Assembly (NCBI GenBank): GCA_001600055.1
Contig: BCIV01000014.1
Span: 1 to 64,000, forward strand
DNA from: Filobasidium wieringae
Taxonomy: Eukaryota > Basidiomycota > Tremellomycetes > Filobasidiales > Filobasidiaceae
Length of the DNA: 64,000 bases
Direction: 5' to 3'
Positions 1-8,087 of the stretch are shown piece after piece. The notes under the pieces were generated by a model. It saw only the letters and a list, made by a program, of their open reading frames with translations. It made no database searches and was not told the DNA's origin. The translations under genes and the position numbers were made by a program. Within the stretch, counting starts at the first letter, position 1; every line of letters begins with the position of its first letter.

Positions 1-2
1 CT

Positions 3-486
3 AAGAAGGCTACACCTAAGAAGCCAACACCTAAAAAACGACCCTCAATAGGAAAGCGAAAGCGAAGAAGATTCCTGATGAGGATCAGGAAGCGATCAAA
101 TCCAAGAGTGAGGTTGAGGAAGTGGAGAAGGAGCAGGTGGAGAAGGAGCAGCAAGCCGATCAGGACGAGATGGAAATCGTCGAGAAATCTGATAATGATG
201 ATGACGACAAGGAGGATGTCAAAGCCAGTAAGTACAGTTGAACTTCCAGGCTTACATTCAGACCTTACCATTTGCATGACGTTTAAAAGCGCCTAGCCAG
301 GTTTGTTTCAAGATTCCAGTACCTCATGAGAATGATACAATCAAAAAACACCAAGAATACCTCGATCTCTGGTGCTTGAAGCACTACGACAATGGCAGGG
401 GGGGCAAAGGCAACCGTCACATGGAGCGACCCGTCATAGCGAGTGCTGTTGGATATGCGCTATTGCGCTATGCAACCTCAGCCTAG
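3..486 (+). pseudogene. 3' end of an unrecognised gene, two exons, with a one-base frame break
   Basis: The reading starts lysine/proline-rich (KKATPKKPTPKK), then becomes strongly acidic (EEVEKEQVEKEQQADQDE) up to a clean donor at 228. A 62-nt intron (228-289) joins to an exon that ends in TAG at 484-486 and reads KIPVPHENDTIKKHQEYLDLW and then WCLKHYDNGRGGKGNRHMERP. The first and second halves of exon one are in different frames; one extra base in the six-A run at about 35-40 would make them continuous. That is either a homopolymer sequencing error or a true disabling mutation. I do not recognise the family; the setting suggests a transposon-associated or orphan gene. The 5' part lies outside the window. 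Confidence 0.5.
228..289 (+). other. intron in the left-edge gene
   Basis: GTAAGTACAG donor and TTTAAAAG acceptor, 62 nt, phase 1. Removing it joins the acidic exon to an open 65-codon exon. Its length matches the other introns in the window. Confidence 0.5.
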
Positions 487-581
487 TGTCACATGACACC
501 TTCCCTCTTGCGCGCGTCCTCCCCCTCTGTCTCTCTCCGTACAAGTCATCTTCACCTTCCGTACTACTTTACTTTAGTTTC

Positions 582-672
582 CCTGTTGTGGTTCATACTT
601 ATCACTGAATCACAACAGATATGTTACCTTGTAGTAGTGATGCTCCACATACTTATCACTGAATCACAACAG
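582..672 (+). repeat. 25-bp direct repeat with LTR-like ends, in an otherwise empty stretch (487-1199)
   Basis: The 25-mer CATACTTATCACTGAATCACAACAG (594-618) recurs at 648-672; its first 15 bases are CATACTTATCACTGA and its last ten are ATCACAACAG. The first copy is preceded by CTGTTGTG, the inverse of its CACAACAG end, so the block looks like the TGTTG...CAACA ends of a retroelement LTR. I see no gene in 487-1199; the rest holds several GGTTGAA-containing motifs only. Confidence 0.45.
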
Positions 673-1199
673 GTTGTATGAGAACAACTTAGCGAGATCC
701 TATTGTAGTAACCTCTTCACAGTACGTCTTGAATTGGTAATTCAGTAGGTGTAAATAGAATGCGATATTGGACTTGAATCCTCTATACAATTCGGTTGAC
801 TCTGTATAGACGATTCAATCCCTAACTATATATACTAAACGGAAACACAAACGAGATCTCAAACAAAGAAAAAGAGAACAAAGCACCACGAGTCTTCTGA
901 GTTGTTTTTGCTGGATCCGGTTGAATCCTGTTTTGTATTTTGAGACTGAGAACAGAGACCGAACCGGATAGAGAAGTAGTTGGTAAGTTGTTGACGGATT
1001 CGGTTGAACCTTGTAGGGGTACAACCAAATTTAGGTGAATGTCTTCTTTGTTGGTTCGAGGTGGATCAGTTTGTTCGACGGAATAGGAGATGGTATTTCA
1101 TGTTGTACGAGCAATCCGCGGTACGAGAGGATTCGGTCGGCTTTCCCAGAGATCCGGTTGAAACGGGATCAAACCGAAACGGGGTGGTAGTTTGGTTGG

Positions 1200-1830
1200 T
1201 TGAGTGAAATTCTACCTGAGCGATGTCTTGATGAATCCATTGTAACACTGGGGCTGAATCAGGACAAGGATGACAGTACTGATGAGGATCCTTGCAAGAA
1301 GTTCATCAACGGGCCCAGGATGTCATTGCGTCAGTACAAAGATCCAATAATCTTCTGGAGATCAGAGTACGCCAACACCGGCAATGACGGAACGATGGGT
1401 CTCGCTAGGATGGCTATGGACGTTCTAGGATGCCCAGGTACATTTAGGAGTTTAAACTGCAAGAGAAATGAGCTGATATAGCGTTATTTTGAACTTAGCG
1501 ACTTCTGTTGAAGTTGAACGTGCGTTTAGTTGTGCTGGTTTGGTGGTTTCGCCTAAACGGCACCGCCTGGACCCTGAAACGGCTGGACTACAGCTGTTGG
1601 TGACTGATTGGTTCAAGCACGGTCACTGCAAACTGTTCCTGTTTGAGCAAGCCTGGAATAAAGGTAAGGGCCGAGACGTAGCACCGAAATCGACAACACC
1701 TGTTCCAGTGCCTAGAATGATGAGACTAGGGGGCCAGGGCAAGGGCACGCGTATGCTTGTTGTAGACCTGGTGTCACCAGAGAAACAGGGCGCGAGCAAG
1801 GAGGCTAGCTCGTCTAAGGTGCCAATGTAG
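1200..1830 (+). mobile_element. hAT-family DNA transposase relic, C-terminal dimerisation region
   Basis: Two exons joined by a 61-nt intron (1438-1498) encode the C-terminal end of an hAT (Ac/Tam3-like) transposase. Exon one carries DPIIFWRSEYANTGNDG followed by LARMAMDVLG; across the splice the sequence becomes CPATSVEVERAFSCAG, then LVVSPKRHRLDPETAGLQLL. This is the conserved hAT C-terminal block with its pattern of (S/T)SVExERxFSxAG and R(N/H)RL(S/D)PET. The splice restores the expected ATSVE, which supports it. The frame ends in TAG at 1828-1830. The N-terminal BED finger and the catalytic core are absent upstream, and no ATG opens this frame, so this is a 5'-truncated fossil. Terminal inverted repeats were not found. 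Confidence 0.8.
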
Positions 1831-2629
1831 AAAAACGAATCATGCATGTTTAAACGTTCAAATGCGTAGACGATCCTCAGGCAACGCCTACGGAGAAGGC
1901 GACGCGTACAACAACTGCAGTTCACGTCCATGACAAAGACTCTGTTATAGGCTTGCTCAAGAATACGCACTGAGGGCCGATATACCTCATTTGGGCTTTT
2001 GTTATCACTCGATTCAAGGAATGGAGGACTTGTCCGTCAGGGCCTACAATACTTAGGCTTTTCTTCATTCCTCAAAGGAGGGTGATTGTAGTAAAGTTCT
2101 GCATCTGTTATACAATCTACTAGTACAGATCCACTGCTAACAGGCTGAAAACGACATTTGAATCATGATATTGACTATGTCAAAATTGGTAAGCGCACAC
2201 GCGCTTCTAATCCATTCACGCTCGAGACCTAAGGACAAGAAGTCTTTGAACTGAACGCTTCAAACATGACTGGATCAACAACTGATAAACTGTTTTTACA
2301 ATAGGCACACTAGCCTCGCGTGTTACATACAAAACGTGCCGCTCGAAAATTGACTGAACAACCGAACACGCCCTATGAACTTTTGAATGCCTGAACGCCT
2401 AGGAGTTTAAACTTTGAACTTTTGGAGTCCTAAGGAGTTCAGATTCATGTTTGGCAAGAAGACCCGTTTCAAACGCATTCCTCACGAGGTCAATTGAACT
2501 TCTTGAACTTCTGCTAACTCTGATGTGTTGTGAAGGTCAAAACAATAAAAATAAAGGGGAAAGTTCAAAAAAATTAGTTAGCACCAAACGGCCCGGTATA
2601 CATAGATAGCGTGCCCTGCTGAACGACGT
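1831..2629. other. non-coding spacer between the hAT relic and the copia element
   Basis: No open frame of note. The motif TAGGAGTTTAAACT occurs at about 2400 and also inside the hAT intron at about 1445, so part of this stretch may be hAT 3' sequence. The last bases before the LTR (2625-2629, GACGT) are one copy of the copia target duplication. Confidence 0.4.
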
Positions 2630-2751
2630 TATCGCATTTTTCATGCGTTTTCGCATGAATATGCGTTATTTGTTGCCTTGCTGGCATAACAAGCCTTTTT
2701 CCTTGTAATCCGGTATAATCCGGCAATGTCCGTTATGCAATCGTCTCAACA
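2630..2751 (+). repeat. 5' LTR of the copia element
   Basis: 122 bp, starting TATCGCATTTTTCATGCG and ending CGTCTCAACA. It differs from the 3' copy only at GCATGAA versus GCGTGAA. It is unusually short for copia LTRs, which commonly run to several hundred bp, and begins TA rather than the usual TG. Confidence 0.9.
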
Positions 2752-2765
2752 GGTTATGAGCCCAG
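2752..2765 (+). promoter_or_regulatory. minus-strand primer-binding site complementary to the tRNAi-Met anticodon arm
   Basis: GGTTATGAGCCCAG follows the 5' LTR directly. GGTTATGAGCCC is the exact complement of GGGCUCAUAACC, the anticodon stem-loop of yeast initiator tRNA-Met. Drosophila copia and Ty5-type elements prime from a half tRNA cleaved in the anticodon loop, and this site has the same geometry. The complement to this species' own tRNA is inferred. Confidence 0.85.
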
Positions 2766-2890
2766 AATTGTGTTCAATCACTCAGTTTTGAATAGCCTAT
2801 TGAAAGCTCTATCAATTTCCAAGTTAAAATTCCTTTTAACGGAGTTTTCCTTTACTTAACGCTCTAAATACTCTTAACGGATTTTCTACC

Positions 2891-5800
2891 ATGGATTCTT
2901 TCCTTAAACCAAAGATACCAACATTGGTTGGCCAGGAGAATTATTTCTACTGGAGGAACTGCATTTTAGATGCACTCCTAGCATCAGGAGCTCAGCATGT
3001 CATCACGGATGACTTCCCGGAGCAACCGATAATGCCGGTTGTTGTCGGATTTGGAGATAGTAAGATAGTACCATCTTCAGCTGAGGTTAGCCTTTATCTA
3101 CAGTTGGATAAGAAATATGAGGAGTTTAAGAAAGAGGACAGTAAAGCAAGAGGAATCATCCAACACTCCTTGTCTCAAGGATTAAGGATGGAAGTTGACG
3201 GATGCTTAACGGCCAAACAAGTCTGGCAGGCGATTACCAGACTATTCAGGTTGGATGATGAAGATTACCGGTCTGATATCAGAGCGGAGCTCACCAACTT
3301 GGTCTTATCGGATGGAGGCGACACCGATAAGTTCTTGGAGAAGTTTAATACCTTGCTCCTTAAAGCTGCAACTGCAAACATGCGGTTGACACAGGAAGAA
3401 GTATGCAGTTACTTCATCAGAGCACTTCCGGCATCTTTCCGGAGTGTTAAAACGGAGTGGCGGGCAGAAAACCGTCTGGCAGATCCGTTAGGACCTCCTC
3501 TAAACTTCAGAGATCTGAGGACAATCTTTAATCAGCAAGTTGCAGATTATAAGAGAGAGAATGAAAGAGCTACAGCAATGAGTGCTGTTGGCGGAAACAA
3601 GAAACGGTTTACCGGACAAGGAAACTCTGGCAAGAGCACCGTTAACTCCGGCAAGCAAGGGAATAAAACTCCTTTATGCTGGAACTGTGGCAAGAAAGGC
3701 CACAAATCAAGTGAATGTCGATCAGACACTATAGGGTCTGGTGACACATACAGACCAAAATATGGAGGCACCGGTAGCAAGACCGGTAGGCCCGGAAACA
3801 AAGGGAAACAGCAGTCTGGCAAAGGCGATCCGTCAGCAAATGACTTAGCGGCCCTGCTAGGTGAACGAGACATGGCTGCTTCTATGATTTCCAAGACAGC
3901 CGCTCTGGCGGAGCCTGCTACCGGTTTCTTACTGACCGGTAACGGACCAAAATTAGTTTTCTATGTGGACTCAGGTGCAACTGAGCATGTCTGCAATGAC
4001 AGATCTGCTTACTCCACTATCCAAAGGCTTACTACAAGCAAAGCTTTTGATACTGCTAGCGGAGTGGCAATAGCGGACGAAGCAGGGAGCGTCAGACTCT
4101 TGGCAGACCGGCAACATGACCGGCACATTGCATTTGGCAATGTATACTTTGTTTCAAAGTCTCCTGCCAATCTACTCTCTCAGGGAGTGCTTATGGAACG
4201 AGGTTGGGATATAAAGATCACTACAAAAGGTGGAGAGATGTCCAAAGAAGGTTTCACCATCCCCTTGTATCCGGCAGGCCCTCGCGGACGACTTAGAGCG
4301 GTAATGCTACCGTTAGCAAATGGCGGAGCAACTCGGTCCGGCAACTCTTTGAACCAGACAAATGATTCTGCATTTGTTACTACTGTATCAATTGACACTG
4401 TTCAAGGATGGCACAAGAGACTAGGTCATATGGGAGTTAGTACAATCAAGAAGCTAGCGGACCGGGAAGACCTTGAAATATCCGATAGATCAAGTTCAAA
4501 TTTCAAGATGGAGGACTGTGATGTATGCGCCAAAGCAAAGGCCACAAGGCTTACCTTTGGTGACATATCAGTTCAGGCCAAAAGGCCACTCGAGATTATA
4601 CACTCGGATCTAGCCGGACCGCTAACGGGCTCCGTTGATGGATATATTTACTATGCTACTTTCATTGATGACTTCACAGGTCTGGTCATTGCAAGGGCTT
4701 TGAAAAGCAAGACTTCTCAAGAAGTTATGATGGCTTTTGCTCTCTACCAGAAGCTGGTAGAACGGTCCTTTAACGGAAAGATAACGGCCTTGCGGTCCGA
4801 TGGCGGACAAGAATACCAAGGTGTAATGTTTGATTACCTGCAAAGATCAGGTATTGTGCACCAAGTAACCACTCCTTACACTCCTCAATTGAATGGCAAG
4901 GCTGAACGGGCCAACCGGACGTTGAAGGAGATGGTAGCGGCCATGCTGATTGATAGCGGTCTGGGAATGAAATGGTGGCCTAGCGCTCTCAATTACGCGA
5001 CTTGTCTCATCAATATGAACAAGCAGCATGAGGGAGTTAGCCTGATGGAATATGTCTTCAAAAGGAAGATAGGTTTCCAGAAGATCCATGCCTTTGGAAC
5101 CAAATGCTGGGTTAGAGTTCCGGCAGAGACCCGGGGGAAAGCGGATCTTACGACCGTTAAGGCACTTAGCGGCCGGCTGCTTGCTACTGACATTATGGGA
5201 GCCGGCTACATAGTCCTGCAAGATGGTGAGAATGGTAAGGTCATCAGGAGCAGAGATGTGGTCTTCCGGCGTTCTGAGGGAGTCACCAGTGACTCTTTGA
5301 ATGTTGACGGAGCCGATGCCGGAGCCGAGGGAGCCGGTAATGGTTCAGACACGTCTGGTAATACCCTGGATGCTCCGGTTGTTGATCAACGATCCACAGA
5401 GTTTCAGGTTGAAATACCTGTTCAGGCAGCAACAACAGCGGTGGAACCTATCCAAGAGGATGATCAGCAAAGAGTCCTGCAGGAAAATTTACCGGTCCAA
5501 GAAGATGAGCTGGTACCGGACCAACCGGACCAACCACTTATACAAGTTGAAGCTCCTGGGGGAGCTGTGGGAGCTCCTGATCAAGCTCCTGCCGTGCAAC
5601 AAGCACCTCTGCCTGCTAGACGATCACCCAGACTGCACAGGACACAAGAGGATGGAGAAATGCATGCTATCTTCTTAGCGGCCGCATTCAAAGCGGTAGT
5701 CGATCTGTTAACTTATCGACAAGCAATGGACAGTCCAAACTCTTCAAAATGGCAAGAGGCAGTTCAGAGGGAGCTGGCTTCAGTTGCAGCTACCAAGACT

Positions 5801-7231
5801 TGGAAGGAGGTAACGGTTCCTAACGGAGCAAACCTTGTCGGATCCAAGTGGGTGTTCAAAACAAAGGTGAACTCCGCTAATGTCATTGTCAAGTACAAGG
5901 CTCGTGTGGTTGCACAAGGTTTCAGTCAGGTCGAGGGTGTGGACTTTTATGACACTTTCAGTCCGGTTGCAAGGCTCACTTTGCTCCGGGTACTCTTGAC
6001 GGTCGTCGCAGCGGACGATCTGGAACTTTACCAGATGGATGCCGATACCGCATTCCTTAACGGGACCTTGGCGGAGGATATTTATATGAAGTTCCCGCCA
6101 GGATACGTTCCGGCAACCAAGTCAAATGGTTTGAAGCTTTTGAGATCGCTCTATGGTCTTAAACAATCGCCTAGAGTGTGGTGGACTCTTATCAGTACAT
6201 TCCTGGAGTCTATCGGATTCAAGCGTCTGAACACGGACTGGGGACTCTACTACCGGTCCGCTGACAAGACATATCTTCTACTTTATGTGGATGATGTGCT
6301 CATTGCAGCGCCTACAATGGCGGCAATAGAGAGTGTCAAGACTGCTCTAGTTGCGCAATGGAAATGGTCAGACATCGGGGAGGCAGCTTATATTCTCGGG
6401 CTGAAGATCGACCGGTACCGTCCGGCAAGAACGATCTGCCTTAGTCAAGCTGCATACATTGAAAGAATGTTAGAAAGGTTTGGTATGGCAACTGCAAGGG
6501 CTGTAGTAACTCCACTTGAAGAAGCGAAGCTGGTGAAACAAGCCATTGAAGTACCGGTCGATAACGCTCGCCGGACTCTTTACCAGTCTATTGTCGGATC
6601 GCTCATGCGGTGTGCTATGTCTGCCAGACCGGATATGATATTCACTGTTGGCTATCTTAGCCGGTTTAACAGTAATCCTTCCGAGGAGCATCTGCAAGCA
6701 GCAAAGCGCTCTCTTTCATACTTGAAACGCACTACCGGACACCGTCTTGAACTTGGCGGAAAGGCGACTGGTAACACCGCTCTAGCAGGGTTTTGTGATT
6801 CTGATTATGCGGGTGATTTGGAAACAAGGAGGAGTACTACAGGGTTCGTTTTCAAGTACAGGAACTCTGTGGTTTCTTGGGCGTCAGTCCGGCAAGCGAC
6901 CATTGCAACCTCAACTTGTGAAGCGGAGTATATGGCTTTAACGGAAGCAGTCAAGGAAGCTGTGTGGCTTAAAAGAATGCTCACAGAACTGGGAAAAGGA
7001 TTCAAAGTGTACTGTGACAATCAAGGGGCTTTAGCACTTGCGGATAATCCCGGACGACATAAACGGACAAAACACATTGATATCCGTTATCATTATGTCC
7101 GGGAAACAATTGACAATGGTCAGATAGTACTTGAACATATTGGAACAAATGATCAAGCAGCAGACATGCTTACCAAGGCCTTGAAAGCGGTGAAACACGA
7201 GCATAATTGCTCGCTCTTGCGTCTGGCTTGA
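2891..7231 (+). CDS. copia Gag-Pol polyprotein, intact
   Basis: 1446 codons, ATG in a good context (ACCATGG). In order: Gag of the UBN2/retrotran_gag type (about 1-330) with a CCHC knuckle CWNCGKKGHKSSEC near 263; aspartic protease with VDSGATEHVC near 358; the GAG-pre-integrase HHCC zinc site WHKRLGH...CDVC near 507-545; integrase with D (HSDLAGP, ~571), D (RSDGGQEY, ~636) and E (NGKAERANRT, ~671); reverse transcriptase from about 950 with LYVDDVLIAAP near 1131; RNase H with GFCDSDYAGD near 1300, STCEAEYMAL and YCDNQGA. This order (integrase before RT) defines Ty1/copia. No frameshift or stop separates gag from pol, so the Gag:Pol ratio must be set some other way than recoding. All catalytic residues seem present, so the element may be active. 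Confidence 0.96.
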   Translation: MDSFLKPKIPTLVGQENYFYWRNCILDALLASGAQHVITDDFPEQPIMPVVVGFGDSKIVPSSAEVSLYLQLDKKYEEFKKEDSKARGIIQHSLSQGLRMEVDGCLTAKQVWQAITRLFRLDDEDYRSDIRAELTNLVLSDGGDTDKFLEKFNTLLLKAATANMRLTQEEVCSYFIRALPASFRSVKTEWRAENRLADPLGPPLNFRDLRTIFNQQVADYKRENERATAMSAVGGNKKRFTGQGNSGKSTVNSGKQGNKTPLCWNCGKKGHKSSECRSDTIGSGDTYRPKYGGTGSKTGRPGNKGKQQSGKGDPSANDLAALLGERDMAASMISKTAALAEPATGFLLTGNGPKLVFYVDSGATEHVCNDRSAYSTIQRLTTSKAFDTASGVAIADEAGSVRLLADRQHDRHIAFGNVYFVSKSPANLLSQGVLMERGWDIKITTKGGEMSKEGFTIPLYPAGPRGRLRAVMLPLANGGATRSGNSLNQTNDSAFVTTVSIDTVQGWHKRLGHMGVSTIKKLADREDLEISDRSSSNFKMEDCDVCAKAKATRLTFGDISVQAKRPLEIIHSDLAGPLTGSVDGYIYYATFIDDFTGLVIARALKSKTSQEVMMAFALYQKLVERSFNGKITALRSDGGQEYQGVMFDYLQRSGIVHQVTTPYTPQLNGKAERANRTLKEMVAAMLIDSGLGMKWWPSALNYATCLINMNKQHEGVSLMEYVFKRKIGFQKIHAFGTKCWVRVPAETRGKADLTTVKALSGRLLATDIMGAGYIVLQDGENGKVIRSRDVVFRRSEGVTSDSLNVDGADAGAEGAGNGSDTSGNTLDAPVVDQRSTEFQVEIPVQAATTAVEPIQEDDQQRVLQENLPVQEDELVPDQPDQPLIQVEAPGGAVGAPDQAPAVQQAPLPARRSPRLHRTQEDGEMHAIFLAAAFKAVVDLLTYRQAMDSPNSSKWQEAVQRELASVAATKTWKEVTVPNGANLVGSKWVFKTKVNSANVIVKYKARVVAQGFSQVEGVDFYDTFSPVARLTLLRVLLTVVAADDLELYQMDADTAFLNGTLAEDIYMKFPPGYVPATKSNGLKLLRSLYGLKQSPRVWWTLISTFLESIGFKRLNTDWGLYYRSADKTYLLLYVDDVLIAAPTMAAIESVKTALVAQWKWSDIGEAAYILGLKIDRYRPARTICLSQAAYIERMLERFGMATARAVVTPLEEAKLVKQAIEVPVDNARRTLYQSIVGSLMRCAMSARPDMIFTVGYLSRFNSNPSEEHLQAAKRSLSYLKRTTGHRLELGGKATGNTALAGFCDSDYAGDLETRRSTTGFVFKYRNSVVSWASVRQATIATSTCEAEYMALTEAVKEAVWLKRMLTELGKGFKVYCDNQGALALADNPGRHKRTKHIDIRYHYVRETIDNGQIVLEHIGTNDQAADMLTKALKAVKHEHNCSLLRLA

Positions 7232-7411
7232 CAATTAACGGCTGGAATTATCGGTCTGATAATTTCCTTACCGGTCCGTGGGCAAATATTCGCTCCGGAT
7301 GCGGCTCCGATAAGCTATATTAATGGTCCGGGAACCCTAGTTACTGGACCGGTGATGTCTCTTAACGGACCGTTAACGCAACAAGTATCTATCAAAGACA
7401 AGTCTTTTCTA

Positions 7412-7643
7412 TTACAAGTCCTTTGCCAACTGCTCCAAGAGCCTCTCAGTCCTCTTGGTTCGCTTCTCAATCCCTTCAATCTTCTCCAAGATCAAATCCA
7501 ACTTCCCTTTCTTGACCAACGGTCCGGCATCGTTACCGGACTCACTATCGGACCCAGAAGAAGGAATGGAGATGACTTTCCTTTTCTTTGTGTTTGGATA
7601 GGTATTTCTATTATGATTTAGATTTACAGGATAGATAGTAATT
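7412..7643 (-). CDS. antisense coding-like frame inside the copia 3' interior
   Basis: Between the pol stop and the 3' LTR, the minus strand is open for about 76 codons and ends in TAA at 7412-7414. It has no ATG, but a fungal-type acceptor (ATAATAG, about 7608) could open it as a last exon. The peptide has a basic nuclear-signal-like patch (TKKRKV), an acidic serine stretch (SGSDSESGNDAG) and a C-terminal amphipathic helix (LDLILEKIEGIEKRTKRTER then LLEQLAKDL) with coiled-coil spacing. It reads more like protein than the overlapping 89-codon plus frame. It could be a captured gene fragment or a chance frame; no function is assigned. Confidence 0.35.
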
Positions 7644-7670
7644 AGTTATTGCCAGCTCAGCAAGAGGGAG

Positions 7671-7792
7671 TATCGCATTTTTCATGCGTTTTCGCGTGAA
7701 TATGCGTTATTTGTTGCCTTGCTGGCATAACAAGCCTTTTTCCTTGTAATCCGGTATAATCCGGCAATGTCCGTTATGCAATCGTCTCAACA
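7671..7792 (+). repeat. 3' LTR of the copia element
   Basis: 122 bp, one mismatch to the 5' LTR, preceded by a polypurine tract and followed by the second GACGT target copy at 7793-7797. Confidence 0.9.
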
Positions 7793-8087
7793 GACGTTAC
7801 CGCCAGGTTCGAACGCAGGATTCGACACTCACGTGACTTCATGGAATGATTGCCTGTGCCTGATCCGCGGGCGATCGTGAGACAATGCCGAGCGATGCGC
7901 ACGTAGATCAACCACCATAGAAAGAAAACTCCGTCGGTTCACGCGGGATCGATGAGGAGGGGCATACCCCGGGGCGACGGCCAGGAAATCAGCACGAGAT
8001 ATAGATGTCAAAAAGCTAGGAGGTCTAGACCACATTGAGCTCATCTGCTTGCTCGTCTCATCTCCATCCTGAAAACACCCAATTTCG
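7793..8087 (+). promoter_or_regulatory. upstream region of the AhpC/TSA gene, bordered by the copia insertion
   Basis: 295 bp between the retrotransposon and the ATG at 8088. It includes a CACGTG E-box-like hexamer near 7831. The insertion has displaced whatever lay further upstream. Confidence 0.4.

Larger units (their letters stand above)
2630..7792 (+). mobile_element. complete Ty1/copia LTR retrotransposon
   Basis: A 5163-bp element bounded by 122-bp direct LTRs (2630-2751 and 7671-7792) that differ at one base. GACGT flanks it on both sides (2625-2629 and 7793-7797), a 5-bp target duplication as expected for copia integrase. The primer-binding site abuts the 5' LTR, and a purine run (about 7660-7670, GCAAGAGGGAG) abuts the 3' LTR. 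The interior has one intact gag-pol frame (2891-7231) followed by about 440 bp of 3' interior. Near-identical LTRs and an open polyprotein imply recent insertion. Boundaries are uncertain by one base because the duplication and the LTR ends share bases. Confidence 0.93.

Noticed and set aside
7352..7621. 89-codon plus-strand frame after copia pol
   Set aside because: It lacks any domain and overlaps the antisense frame, whose residue pattern is more protein-like.
7800..7835. GGTTCGAAC resembles a tRNA T-loop
   Set aside because: No pairing arms around it, no D-arm or anticodon arm upstream at the right spacing, and the copia element cuts the upstream sequence.
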